This document shows, piece by piece, positions 8,766 through 15,675 of a DNA stretch of 26,187 nucleotides. How positions within the stretch are numbered: position 1 is the first letter of the stretch; each line of letters starts with the position of its first letter. A model generated the notes under the pieces. That model did no database searches. It was not told where the DNA came from and saw only the letters and a list, made by a program, of their open reading frames with translations. The DNA is from Betaproteobacteria bacterium (GTDB lineage: Bacteria > Pseudomonadota > Gammaproteobacteria > Burkholderiales > Casimicrobiaceae). Location of the stretch: NCBI GenBank assembly GCA_016704895.1, contig JADIZG010000046.1, forward strand, positions 1 through 26,187, written 5' to 3'. Position numbers and translations under genes: made by a program.

Positions 8766-9679
8766 CCGACGCCTCCGGGCCGCCCGCAGGACCTGCCGGG
8801 CGTGACCCGCCGGGGGGGGGGCGGGGGGGGGGGGGGGGGGGGGGGGGCGGGGGGGGCGACGCCATCGAGAAGGCCAGCGCCGGCGCCCTGCAATCCGGGG
8901 CTGGGGCTCGAGACCATGCGGGCCACGCCGACGATCTACGTGGGCCTGCAGCTCATCCTGCCGGGCGAGACCGCCCCCAGCCACCGCCACACGCCGTCGG
9001 CCGTGCGTTTCGTCGTCGAGGGAGAGGGCGGGTTCACGCTGGTCGACGGCGAGAAGCTGCCGATGGGGAAGGGCGACCTGATCCTCACGCCGCCCGGGCT
9101 CTGGCACGAGCACGGCCACGACGGCAGCGGGCCGGTGATCTGGCTCGACGCGCTGGACCTGCCGCTGGTCTACGGCATCGAGGCGTCGTACGCGATCGAG
9201 ACACCCGCAGCCGGTCACAAGCGACTGGGCGGGCCGACCGCTCGCTCGACGGGGCGCGGAATCCCTACCCGATGCTGCGCTTCCCCTGGCAGGACGTCCG
9301 GCGCGCGCTCGGCGAGCTGGCGTCGGTGACGCCCCGGACCGAGGCCGTGCATCTCGCCTACGTCAACCCGGAGACCGGACGCGAGTGTCTGGCGGCGCTG
9401 GGCTTCTCGGCGTTGCAGCTGCGCCCCGGCGAGGAGCTGCGGCTTCCACGGCGCTCCGCCTCGGCCGTCCTGCACGTGGTGGACGGCGCCGGGACGGCGG
9501 TCGTCGACGACGCCACGCACCGCTTCGAGACCGCCGACACGCTCGCCGTGCCGACGCACGCGGACCTGATGCTCATCAACGCTTCGGGCACGACCCCCGC
9601 GTACCTTTTCGTCGTGGACGACGCACCGCTGCAGCGCAAGCTGGGCATCTACGAAGTCCACGCCGCCACCGCACGATGA
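8762..9679 (+). pseudogene. Gentisate 1,2-dioxygenase-like double cupin, N-terminus lost and frameshifted
   Basis: Gentisate 1,2-dioxygenase is an Fe(II) ring-cleaving enzyme giving maleylpyruvate. The GTG at 8762 overlaps the previous stop, but after about 16 codons the sequence runs into poly-G. Roughly 60-90 expected residues (my estimate from family length) are missing. It resumes as DAIEKA, shifts frame near 8890-8905, then reads NPGLGLETMRATPTIYVGLQ and LPGETAPSHRHTPSAVRFV. The His pair in SHRHT and the His in LWHEHGH are the likely iron ligands. A second shift near 9210-9235 leads to NPYPMLRFPWQDVRRAL and the second cupin domain, ending VDDAPLQRKLGIYEVH at the TGA 9677-9679. All surviving motifs are intact, so the damage is likely technical. 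A broader family name would be cupin-domain aromatic dioxygenase. Confidence 0.8.
8812..8856. repeat. 45-base poly-G tract, probable artefact inside the dioxygenase
   Basis: A G run is interrupted only by C at 8822 and 8848. It sits exactly where the N-terminal part of the gentisate dioxygenase should be encoded, and the homologous reading frame starts again within about 10 bases of its end. This is best explained as a gap bridged by low-complexity reads rather than as a real tract. Confidence 0.85.
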
Positions 9680-9699
9680 AGTCAGGGGAGATGGGCGTC

Positions 9700-11328
9700 A
9701 TGGATGGCTTCGTCGGCTGGCCGGAGGACCTCGCGGCGCGCTACCGGGCGACCGGGCTCTGGGAGGGCGTGACCGTCGGCGAGATGGTCGCGCGCAGCGC
9801 GCGGCGCTGGCCCGGCAAGGTCGCGCTGGTGCACGGAGACGAGCGCCTGACCTACGCGGCGCTGCTCGCGCGCTGCCGGGACCGCGCCGCGCGCCTCGCC
9901 GGCCTCGGCCTGCGGCCCGGCGATCTCGCGGTGATGCAGTTGCCGAACGGCATCGAGTTCGTCGTCAGCTACCTGGCGCTCAACCTGATCGGCGTCGTGC
10001 CGGTGATGGCGCTGCGTGCGCACCGGCAGGCTGAGGTGCGGCACTTCCTGCGCGCGTCCGGCGCCACCGCCTACCTGATCCCCGACGTCGTCGGCGGCTT
10101 CGACTTCCGCGTGATGGCCAGCGAGATGCAGGCCGAGTTCCCCGGCCTGAAGCACGTGCTGGTGGCGGGCGAGCCGGCCCCCGGCCAGCGGGCGCTGGCT
10201 GGGCTGCCCGATGCGCCGGCGCCCACGGCCGGACCCCGGCCGTCCGACGTGTCGACGATGCTGCTGTCCGGCGGCACGACGTCGCTGTCGAAGCTGATCC
10301 CGCGCACGCACGACGACTACGTGCTCAACGCGCGCCTGTGCGGCGCCGCGGCGGGCTTTTCCGAGCGCACGGTGCTGATGGCCATCCTGCCGCTCGGGCA
10401 CAACTACAACCTCGCGTCGCCCGGCATGCTGGGCGCGTTCTATTTCGGCGGCACCGTGGTGATCGCGCAGGGCGCGGGCGTCGACGACGTCTTCGCGCTG
10501 GTGCAGCGCGAGCGCGTCACGGTGATCGCCGCCGTCGTGCCGCTGATCACGACCTGGCTGAACTCGCCGGCGCTCTCGGCGTACGACCACTCGTCGCTCG
10601 AGGTCGTCCAGAACGGCGGCGCGCGGCTCGCGCCGGAGCTGCGTCGCCGGCTTCGCGGGCAGCTCGGCTGCACGCCGCAGGAGATCTACGGGACGGCCGA
10701 GGGCCTGATCAACATGACGCGTCTCGACGACCCCGACGATCTGCTGCTCGAGAGCTCGGGCGCGCCGGTGTGCGACGAGGACGAGATCATGGTCGTCGAC
10801 GACGACGGCCGCGAGGTCGCCGACGGCGAGGCGGGCGAGCTCGTCACGCGCGGGCCCTACACGATCCGCGGCTACTACAACGCGCCCGACAGGAACGCCG
10901 AGGCCTTCCTGCCCGGCGGCTGGTACCGGATGGGCGACGTCGTCCGGCGCAGCGGCCGCTACGTCTACACCGAGGGCCGGCGCAAGGACATGATCAATCG
11001 CGGCGGCGAGAAGATCAGCTGCGAGGAGATCGAGAACCTGATCCTCGCGCATCCGAAGGTGAAGTCCGCCGTGCTGGTGGGCATGCCCGATCCGGTGTTC
11101 GGCGAGAAGGCCTGCGCCTGCGTCGTGCCGCGGGCCGGCGAGACCCTCGCCTTCGACGAGCTGATCGCGTTCCTGCGCCAGCGGCAGATCGCCTCGTTCA
11201 AGCTGCCCGAGCGCCTCGAGCTGTTCGGCGAGCTGCCGGTGAGCCCGGTCGGCAAGATCCTCAAGCGCGAGCTGCGCGATACCGTGGCCGAGAAGCTGGC
11301 CCGCGAGCGCGCCGCGCCTGCCGCCTGA
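9700..11328 (+). CDS. Aryl-acid-AMP ligase (EntE/SdgA-like)
   Basis: This ANL-superfamily enzyme adenylates a 2-hydroxylated benzoic acid and probably hands it to CoA. The 542 residues align end to end with 2,3-dihydroxybenzoate/salicylate-AMP ligases. Matches include WPEDLAARYRATGLW at the N-terminus, LPNGIEFVVSYLALNLIGVV, IPRTHDDYVLN, the aryl-acid pocket GHNYNLASPG, IYGTAEGLINMTRLDD, TRGPYTIRGYYNAP, GRRKDMINRGGEKI and the catalytic lysine in SPVGKILKREL. The N-Y pair in HNY is the family's signature for ortho-hydroxy acids. The phosphate loop reads LSGGTTSLSKL instead of the usual SGGTTGTPKL. Start choice: GGGGAG at 9685-9690 is well spaced for ATG 9700; ATG 9676 (overlapping the dioxygenase stop) and 9691 are alternatives. 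No siderophore genes are nearby, so a catabolic role is favoured. Confidence 0.88.
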   Translation: MDGFVGWPEDLAARYRATGLWEGVTVGEMVARSARRWPGKVALVHGDERLTYAALLARCRDRAARLAGLGLRPGDLAVMQLPNGIEFVVSYLALNLIGVVPVMALRAHRQAEVRHFLRASGATAYLIPDVVGGFDFRVMASEMQAEFPGLKHVLVAGEPAPGQRALAGLPDAPAPTAGPRPSDVSTMLLSGGTTSLSKLIPRTHDDYVLNARLCGAAAGFSERTVLMAILPLGHNYNLASPGMLGAFYFGGTVVIAQGAGVDDVFALVQRERVTVIAAVVPLITTWLNSPALSAYDHSSLEVVQNGGARLAPELRRRLRGQLGCTPQEIYGTAEGLINMTRLDDPDDLLLESSGAPVCDEDEIMVVDDDGREVADGEAGELVTRGPYTIRGYYNAPDRNAEAFLPGGWYRMGDVVRRSGRYVYTEGRRKDMINRGGEKISCEEIENLILAHPKVKSAVLVGMPDPVFGEKACACVVPRAGETLAFDELIAFLRQRQIASFKLPERLELFGELPVSPVGKILKRELRDTVAEKLARERAAPAA

Positions 11329-11368
11329 ACCTGATTTCCCCTGAATCCCTGACCGAAGGAGCCATTGC

Positions 11369-13339
11369 ATGCAGCCCGGAGTCGCGAAACTGCCTCACCT
11401 GTTCCAGCCGGGCCGCTTCGGCCGCTTCGAGGTCAAGAACCGCATCAAGTACGGCGCCTGCTGCGTGTCGAACTACAACACGCGCGACGGCTTCATCACC
11501 GAGCGCGAGATCGCGCGCATGCGCGTCATCGCCCGGACCGGCTGCGGCATCATCACCAACCAGGGCGCCTACCCCGACCCGCTCGGCGAGGGCAAGGCCT
11601 ACTTCCGCCAGGTCGCGATCTTCGACGACAAGTTCCTGCCGCAGTTCGAGCGCATCGCCGCGGACATCAAGGCGCAGGGCGCGATGCCGATCCAGCAGAT
11701 CCTGCACGCCGGGCGCTACGGCGGCATCGACCTCGGCTACTGCATCCAGCCCTCCGACGTGCCGCAGACGCTGCCGCACTTCCGTCCGCCGAAGGTGATG
11801 ACGAAGGACGAGATCCGCGACTGCGTGCGCCAGCACGCGGAGGCCGCGAAGCGGGCGATCCGCGCGGGCTTCGAGGGCACCGAGGTGACGAGCTTCATGG
11901 GCTACCTGCTCGCGAACTTCAACTCGCGCTTCACCAACCAGCGCACCGACGAGTACGGCGGCTCGATCGAGAACCGCGGCCGGTTCATGCGCGAGCTGAT
12001 CGACGGCATCAAGCAGGCGACGCCCGACAACCCGCTCGTGGTGCGGCTGAACGGCGCGGAGCTGATGGACAAGTGGGGCGGCAACACCGAGGACGAGTGC
12101 TTCGAGCTGATGCAGCAGGCGGTCGAGGTCGGCGTCGACATGATCAGCGTGACGGTCGGCTGGCAGGAGGCGCCCGAGTCGTCGATCGGCCGCGACATCC
12201 CGCCCGGCTACTGGAACTACCTGTCCGAGCGCGCCAAGAAGGCGTTCCCGGACACGCTGATCACGTTCGGCAACCGGCTGCCCGACCCGCGGATGGCCGA
12301 CGAGTGCCTGCGCGACGGCGTCTTCGACTACTGGGAGGTCTGCCGTCCGCTGCTGGCCGATCCGGACCTGATCCACAAGGCGGCCGAGGACCGGCTCGAG
12401 GAGGTGCGCCGCTGCATCGGCTCGCTCAACTGCCTGTCGCGCCTGTTCCGTGACCTGCCGTACACCTGCACGATGAACCCGGCGCTCGGCCACGAGGTCG
12501 AGCCCGAGTACCAGGTGACGCCGGCCGCGGTGAAAAAGAAGGTGATGGTGATCGGCGCCGGGCCCGCCGGCATGGAGTGCGCGATCACCGCGAAGAAGCG
12601 CGGGCACGACGTCACCGTGTTCGACAAGGCCGGGCGGATCGGCGGCAACCTGTACGCCTACGCGATCAACGACCTCGCCCGCCCTGACGACCTGCTTTCG
12701 GTGATCTCGCACTACGAGGCGGTTTCACGCAAGCTGGGCATCGAGCTGCGGCTGAACACCGAGGTGCACGCGAAGTTCATGCGCAGCGTGCTGCACCAGT
12801 ACGACGTCTGCGTGATCGCCGCCGGCGCGTCGATCGACCGCGGGCGCCACGCGCACGTCAAGGGGGCCGAGCGGATGCTCGACGCGCTGGACGTCGCGCA
12901 CGGCCGCGTCAAGGCGGGGCAGCGCGTCGTCGTCGTCGGCGGCGGCAAGATCGGGCTGACGCTCGCCGAGGCGCTGCGCAAGCACCAGGGCGCCGAGGTC
13001 ACGGTGATCGAGCCCGCCAAGCGGATCGCCGGCGACGTCAAGCCCTCGTTCAAGTGGCGCCACGCGTCGTGGGTCGAGGAGCTGGGCATCACGTGCCTCA
13101 CGTCGACCACGCTCGCCGAGGTCGGCGCCGACGGCGTCAGGGTGAGGAACGCGAAGGGCGAGGAGAGCTTCGTCCCGGCGGACACGGTGATCCAGGCCGA
13201 CGGCGTGGCGCCGGCGCACCCGCTGTTCCACGAGTTCGAGTGGATGGTCGACGAACTGCACGGCGTCGGCGACGCGGTGATTCCCCGCGGCCTCGAGCAG
13301 GCGATCCAGGAAGGCTTCCGCCTGGGCGTGCGCCTGTGA
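11369..13339 (+). CDS. NADH:flavin oxidoreductase, 2,4-dienoyl-CoA reductase-like (OYE + FAD/NAD domains)
   Basis: This large flavoprotein of the 2,4-dienoyl-CoA reductase / 2-enoate reductase type normally binds FMN, FAD and a 4Fe-4S cluster. Residues 1 to about 345 form the Old-Yellow-Enzyme barrel, with QQILHAGRYGG and TNQRTDEYGGSIENR. Residues about 388-650 form the FAD/NAD(P)H part, with VMVIGAGPAGMECA and VVVVGGGKIGLTLAEAL. Between them the cluster motif is altered: Cys349, Ser352, Cys355 and Cys367 stand where the family has CxxCxxxCx11C. The length of 656 residues is normal. GAAGGAG at 11355-11361 precedes ATG 11369. In the operon it could supply the reductase step that in bifunctional salicylyl-CoA/2-aminobenzoyl-CoA enzymes is fused to the monooxygenase. 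Its substrate cannot be fixed from sequence. Confidence 0.88.
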   Translation: MQPGVAKLPHLFQPGRFGRFEVKNRIKYGACCVSNYNTRDGFITEREIARMRVIARTGCGIITNQGAYPDPLGEGKAYFRQVAIFDDKFLPQFERIAADIKAQGAMPIQQILHAGRYGGIDLGYCIQPSDVPQTLPHFRPPKVMTKDEIRDCVRQHAEAAKRAIRAGFEGTEVTSFMGYLLANFNSRFTNQRTDEYGGSIENRGRFMRELIDGIKQATPDNPLVVRLNGAELMDKWGGNTEDECFELMQQAVEVGVDMISVTVGWQEAPESSIGRDIPPGYWNYLSERAKKAFPDTLITFGNRLPDPRMADECLRDGVFDYWEVCRPLLADPDLIHKAAEDRLEEVRRCIGSLNCLSRLFRDLPYTCTMNPALGHEVEPEYQVTPAAVKKKVMVIGAGPAGMECAITAKKRGHDVTVFDKAGRIGGNLYAYAINDLARPDDLLSVISHYEAVSRKLGIELRLNTEVHAKFMRSVLHQYDVCVIAAGASIDRGRHAHVKGAERMLDALDVAHGRVKAGQRVVVVGGGKIGLTLAEALRKHQGAEVTVIEPAKRIAGDVKPSFKWRHASWVEELGITCLTSTTLAEVGADGVRVRNAKGEESFVPADTVIQADGVAPAHPLFHEFEWMVDELHGVGDAVIPRGLEQAIQEGFRLGVRL

Positions 13340-13794
13340 CCTCGATCGCCGCCGAGGCCATGTCCGGCGCGCGCCCGCTGCGCGGCGCCGCGCCCGACGC
13401 GCTGCCCGAGCCGGACGACTGGCTCGCCGCGGCCGCGCACCACGACGAGCTGTTCGCGCCGCTCGACCGCGGCGTCCGCATCGCGCTGGTCGCCCGCTCG
13501 GCGCCGGCGCGGATGCTGGTCTGGGAAGCGGGCGACGCGGGCGTCGACGCGCGGATCGAGCCGTTCGCCGGCTATGCCGCCAGCGCGGCCGACATCGTGC
13601 TGGCGGCCGACGACGAGTCGCTGTCGGACGTCCGCAGGGCGGCGGCCGGGCGGCTCTTCGAAGTGCTGCGCGCCGGCATCCGTTCGGGGCACGTCGTCTG
13701 CTACATGCTCAAGCGGCGCTGCGTGCTCGAGGAGCGTGGGCTGGACGAACTGCTCGACGCGCTCGGCTTCGCCTTCATGGGAGCCTGCCGGTGA
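13336..13794 (+). CDS. Conserved-looking protein of unknown function in the aromatic operon
   Basis: I do not recognise this 152-residue protein. It starts at GTG 13336, overlapping the reductase stop (GTGA), which supports coupled translation and a real gene. It has no signal peptide and no membrane segment. The N-terminal 30 residues are Ala/Pro-rich. A central part (RIALVARSAPARMLVWEAGD) looks like a beta sheet, and the end is helical with two cysteines, GHVVCYMLKRRCVLEE. An ATG at 13360 is an alternative start. The layout of a small beta half and a helical C-terminus would suit a small binding protein of SCP2-like type, but I see no decisive motif. It may be an accessory factor or thioesterase substitute in the pathway; that is speculation from context. 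Confidence 0.6.
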   Translation: MTSIAAEAMSGARPLRGAAPDALPEPDDWLAAAAHHDELFAPLDRGVRIALVARSAPARMLVWEAGDAGVDARIEPFAGYAASAADIVLAADDESLSDVRRAAAGRLFEVLRAGIRSGHVVCYMLKRRCVLEERGLDELLDALGFAFMGACR

Positions 13795-14046
13795 TCTTCC
13801 ACAACCCGGCCGGCGCCCCGAGCTCGCCTGCGACGAATGCGGTTGCCGCTGGTTCGACCGGATGACCGGCGCCTGCTATGAGTGCGGCGCGACGGTCACG
13901 GCCGAGGCGCGGGCCGAGTTCGCACGAGCGCTCGAAGCGTTCGCGGCGCAGCGTGCGCCGGCGGGCGGACGCGAGCGCGGGCGGCGGCGCCCGGCTTCGT
14001 CGGCTTGCGGCGCCGCGCCTGCATCGCGTCGCGACCTCGCAAGAAA
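13791..14046 (+). pseudogene. Small zinc-ribbon protein, broken
   Basis: A GTG at 13791 overlapping the previous stop gives VIFHNPAG. One base out of frame the sequence continues RRPELACDECGCRWFDRM and GACYECGATVT, a C-x2-C ... C-x2-C zinc ribbon, then a helix AEFARALEAFAAQ. The two parts join with a single-base shift near 13812-13820. After the helix the frame runs on through arginine-rich sequence, and no stop codon exists in any forward frame from about 13930 to the hairpin at 14048. The true end is therefore not readable, and the end coordinate is a guess. Zinc ribbons of this type often serve as protein-protein or nucleic-acid modules; its role with the aromatic enzymes is unknown. Confidence 0.45.
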
Positions 14047-14047
14047 T

Positions 14048-14077
14048 GCGAAGGGCGGGGAAGTCCCCGCCCTTTGC
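14048..14077. terminator. Strong bidirectional hairpin between convergent genes
   Basis: AAGGGCGGGG (14051-14060) pairs with CCCCGCCCTT (14065-14074) around a four-base loop. The stem can extend by three more pairs, including one G-T. It lies between the + strand aromatic operon and the - strand cytochrome c gene, the expected place for a shared terminator. On the - strand it is followed by a short T-containing run (cgcatttcttg); on the + strand only by TTT. Confidence 0.65.
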
Positions 14078-14096
14078 GCCTGCGATCCTCCCGCGG

Positions 14097-14549
14097 CTAC
14101 TTCGCGCGGAAGTCGTCGTGGCAGTTGGTGCACGCCTTGGCCGTCGCGCTCACCGCGGTGCGCAACGATGCCAGGTCGGTGCCGGCCGCCTTCGCGAGCT
14201 TGGCGGTCTCGATCTGCATGTCCTGCGCCAGCTTGTCGAACCTGGCCTTGTCCTTCCAGATCTCCGGCTTCGCCTTCGTCGGTGCGCCGGCATCCGTCCC
14301 CGGGCCGAAGCCTTCCCACGGCATCGCCGAGACCTCGCTCACATACTTCGCGCTTCGCGCTGCGGCCGCTGCGTCGTACGGACGCTCGCCCTTGGCCATC
14401 GGGGCGAGCACACCGAAGAAGTGGTAACCCATGGTGGCGAGGGCGGCCTGCCGGTACTTGATCTGGCGGTCGGGCGACTGGGCGTGGACGACGGTGGCGA
14501 AGGCGCCGGCGACGGCCAGCGCGGTGAGGACGGGAACGACGGGCTTCAT
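14097..14549 (-). CDS. Cytochrome c' / c556 family periplasmic cytochrome
   Basis: This periplasmic monoheme four-helix-bundle cytochrome has 150 residues. A signal peptide of about 23 residues (MKPVVPVLTALAVAGAFATV ending HA) is followed by the first helix, RQIKYRQAALATMGYHF, with a Met suited to be the distal ligand in c556-type members. The heme-binding site is CTNCH at residues 140-144, close to the C-terminus as usual in this family. The ending CHDDFRAK is typical. AGGAG lies seven bases before the ATG at 14549. Members act in electron transfer or bind NO; which applies here cannot be told. It lies downstream of the MBL-fold gene with a 177-base gap that has its own promoter-like box. 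Confidence 0.9.
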   Translation of the reverse strand: MKPVVPVLTALAVAGAFATVVHAQSPDRQIKYRQAALATMGYHFFGVLAPMAKGERPYDAAAAARSAKYVSEVSAMPWEGFGPGTDAGAPTKAKPEIWKDKARFDKLAQDMQIETAKLAKAAGTDLASLRTAVSATAKACTNCHDDFRAK

Positions 14550-14706
14550 GCAGGATCTCCTGGAGGGAAGGGGGGCCGCGGCGGGACCGTGGCTTGAACC
14601 GGAAACAGCCGCGAGTCGGCGGCTATTCCATCGGGCGACGGTCCCGGCCTGCCTGTGGCAGGGACCGGGCCGGGAAGTTCCGCCGGCCCCGGCGCCCGGG
14701 CGGCGC

Positions 14707-14712
14707 ATTCTA
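14707..14712 (-). promoter_or_regulatory. -10 box candidate for the cytochrome c' gene
   Basis: On the - strand TAGAAT appears just after the end of the MBL-fold gene and about 158 bases ahead of the cytochrome ATG. The stretch between them has dyads, for example GTCCC...GGGAC at 14641-14665. No clear -35 hexamer was found. Confidence 0.35.
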
Positions 14713-14726
14713 TCCCGGCTTCGGCG

Positions 14727-15668
14727 TCAGCCCGCCTCGCTCGCGGCCGGGACGAGGTCGCCCCCCTCGCGGCGGATCGCGCCGGAGCGCAGGAGCTCGC
14801 CGGCGATCATCGCGGCCATCGCGTCGGGCGTCGTCCGGAACACGGCGGCGTTGAGGTCGCGCTGGAAGCCCACTTCCTGCACGTAGGCCGGCAGGCGCGC
14901 CTCGGGGAAGCGGCGCCGGTGCAGCAGCGAGTAGCTGAACATGACCTTGGCGGCATGGCGCGCGACGCGCTCGTCGTCGGCCTCGAACGCCTCGAGCCGC
15001 GCGTACGACCGCTCCAGCGCGGGCGCGGCGTCCGCGAACGGCTCGCCGTGGCCGGGAATCACGGTCCGCACGTCGAGCGACGCGATCAGGTCGAGCGTCG
15101 CGCGCGTCGCCGGCAGCGCGCGCGGATCGATCGCGCGCGGCATCACGAAGCCGAACCCGTGCTCCCAGAGCGCGTCGCCCGAGATCAGCACGCGGTGCTC
15201 GGGATTGAAGAACACGAGCGCGCCCATGTCGTGGCCCGGCGCCGCGAGCGCGCGCCACTCGAGGTCGCCCCAGACGTGGACGCTGCCCGGCTCGATCGTC
15301 TCGTCGACGGCGAAGCGGTCGGCGCTCTGGTCCGCGTACGAGTAGAGCAGCGCCTTCTCGTCCCACGCCGCGAACAGCGGCGCCTCGGCGGCGGGCACGG
15401 CGATCGGGCAGCCGTAGCGCAAGGCCAGCGCCGCGTTGCCGCCGACGTGGTCCGAGTGGCCGTGCGTGTTGACGATCTTCGCGAGCGGCTCGCCCGCGAG
15501 CCCCCGGTGGCCCGCGACCAGCGCGAGCGTGAGGGGCGCGTGCTGCACGTAGCCGGTGTCGACGAGCACGTGCCCGTCGCGGCTGCGGAGGAGCACGTGG
15601 TTCGCCGACAGCCAGTCGCGCACGAACACGTGAACGGAGTCCGGCAGGGCTGGAGCGGTGTTCGTCAC
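14727..15668 (-). CDS. MBL-fold metallo-hydrolase
   Basis: This metallo-beta-lactamase-fold hydrolase has 313 residues. The metal motif THGHSDHVGG (His69, His71, Asp73, His74) is intact. Downstream ligands are present in APGHDMGALVFF, ISGDALWEHGFG and VIPGHGEPF. The N-terminal sheet HVFVRDWLSANHVLLRSRDG and LVDTGY are also typical. A C-terminal domain of about 90 residues (from LERSYARLEAFEADDERVA) resembles the helical tail of RNase-Z-like and lactonase-like relatives. It begins only 7 bp after the mfd stop and is likely cotranscribed with it. The family includes glyoxalase II, lactonases and thioesterases; the substrate here is unknown. Confidence 0.88.
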   Translation of the reverse strand: MTNTAPALPDSVHVFVRDWLSANHVLLRSRDGHVLVDTGYVQHAPLTLALVAGHRGLAGEPLAKIVNTHGHSDHVGGNAALALRYGCPIAVPAAEAPLFAAWDEKALLYSYADQSADRFAVDETIEPGSVHVWGDLEWRALAAPGHDMGALVFFNPEHRVLISGDALWEHGFGFVMPRAIDPRALPATRATLDLIASLDVRTVIPGHGEPFADAAPALERSYARLEAFEADDERVARHAAKVMFSYSLLHRRRFPEARLPAYVQEVGFQRDLNAAVFRTTPDAMAAMIAGELLRSGAIRREGGDLVPAASEAG

Positions 15669-15675
15669 GTGGCGC

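Noticed and set aside
14097..14708. A longer cytochrome c' starting upstream of 14549
   Set aside because: The ATG at 14549 has a good AGGAG site and directly starts a signal peptide; the extension is proline-, arginine- and glycine-rich intergenic sequence.
14727..15668. The MBL-fold hydrolase as the missing thioesterase of the aromatic pathway
   Set aside because: It is on the opposite strand, beyond a terminator-like hairpin and linked to mfd; there is no positional support.
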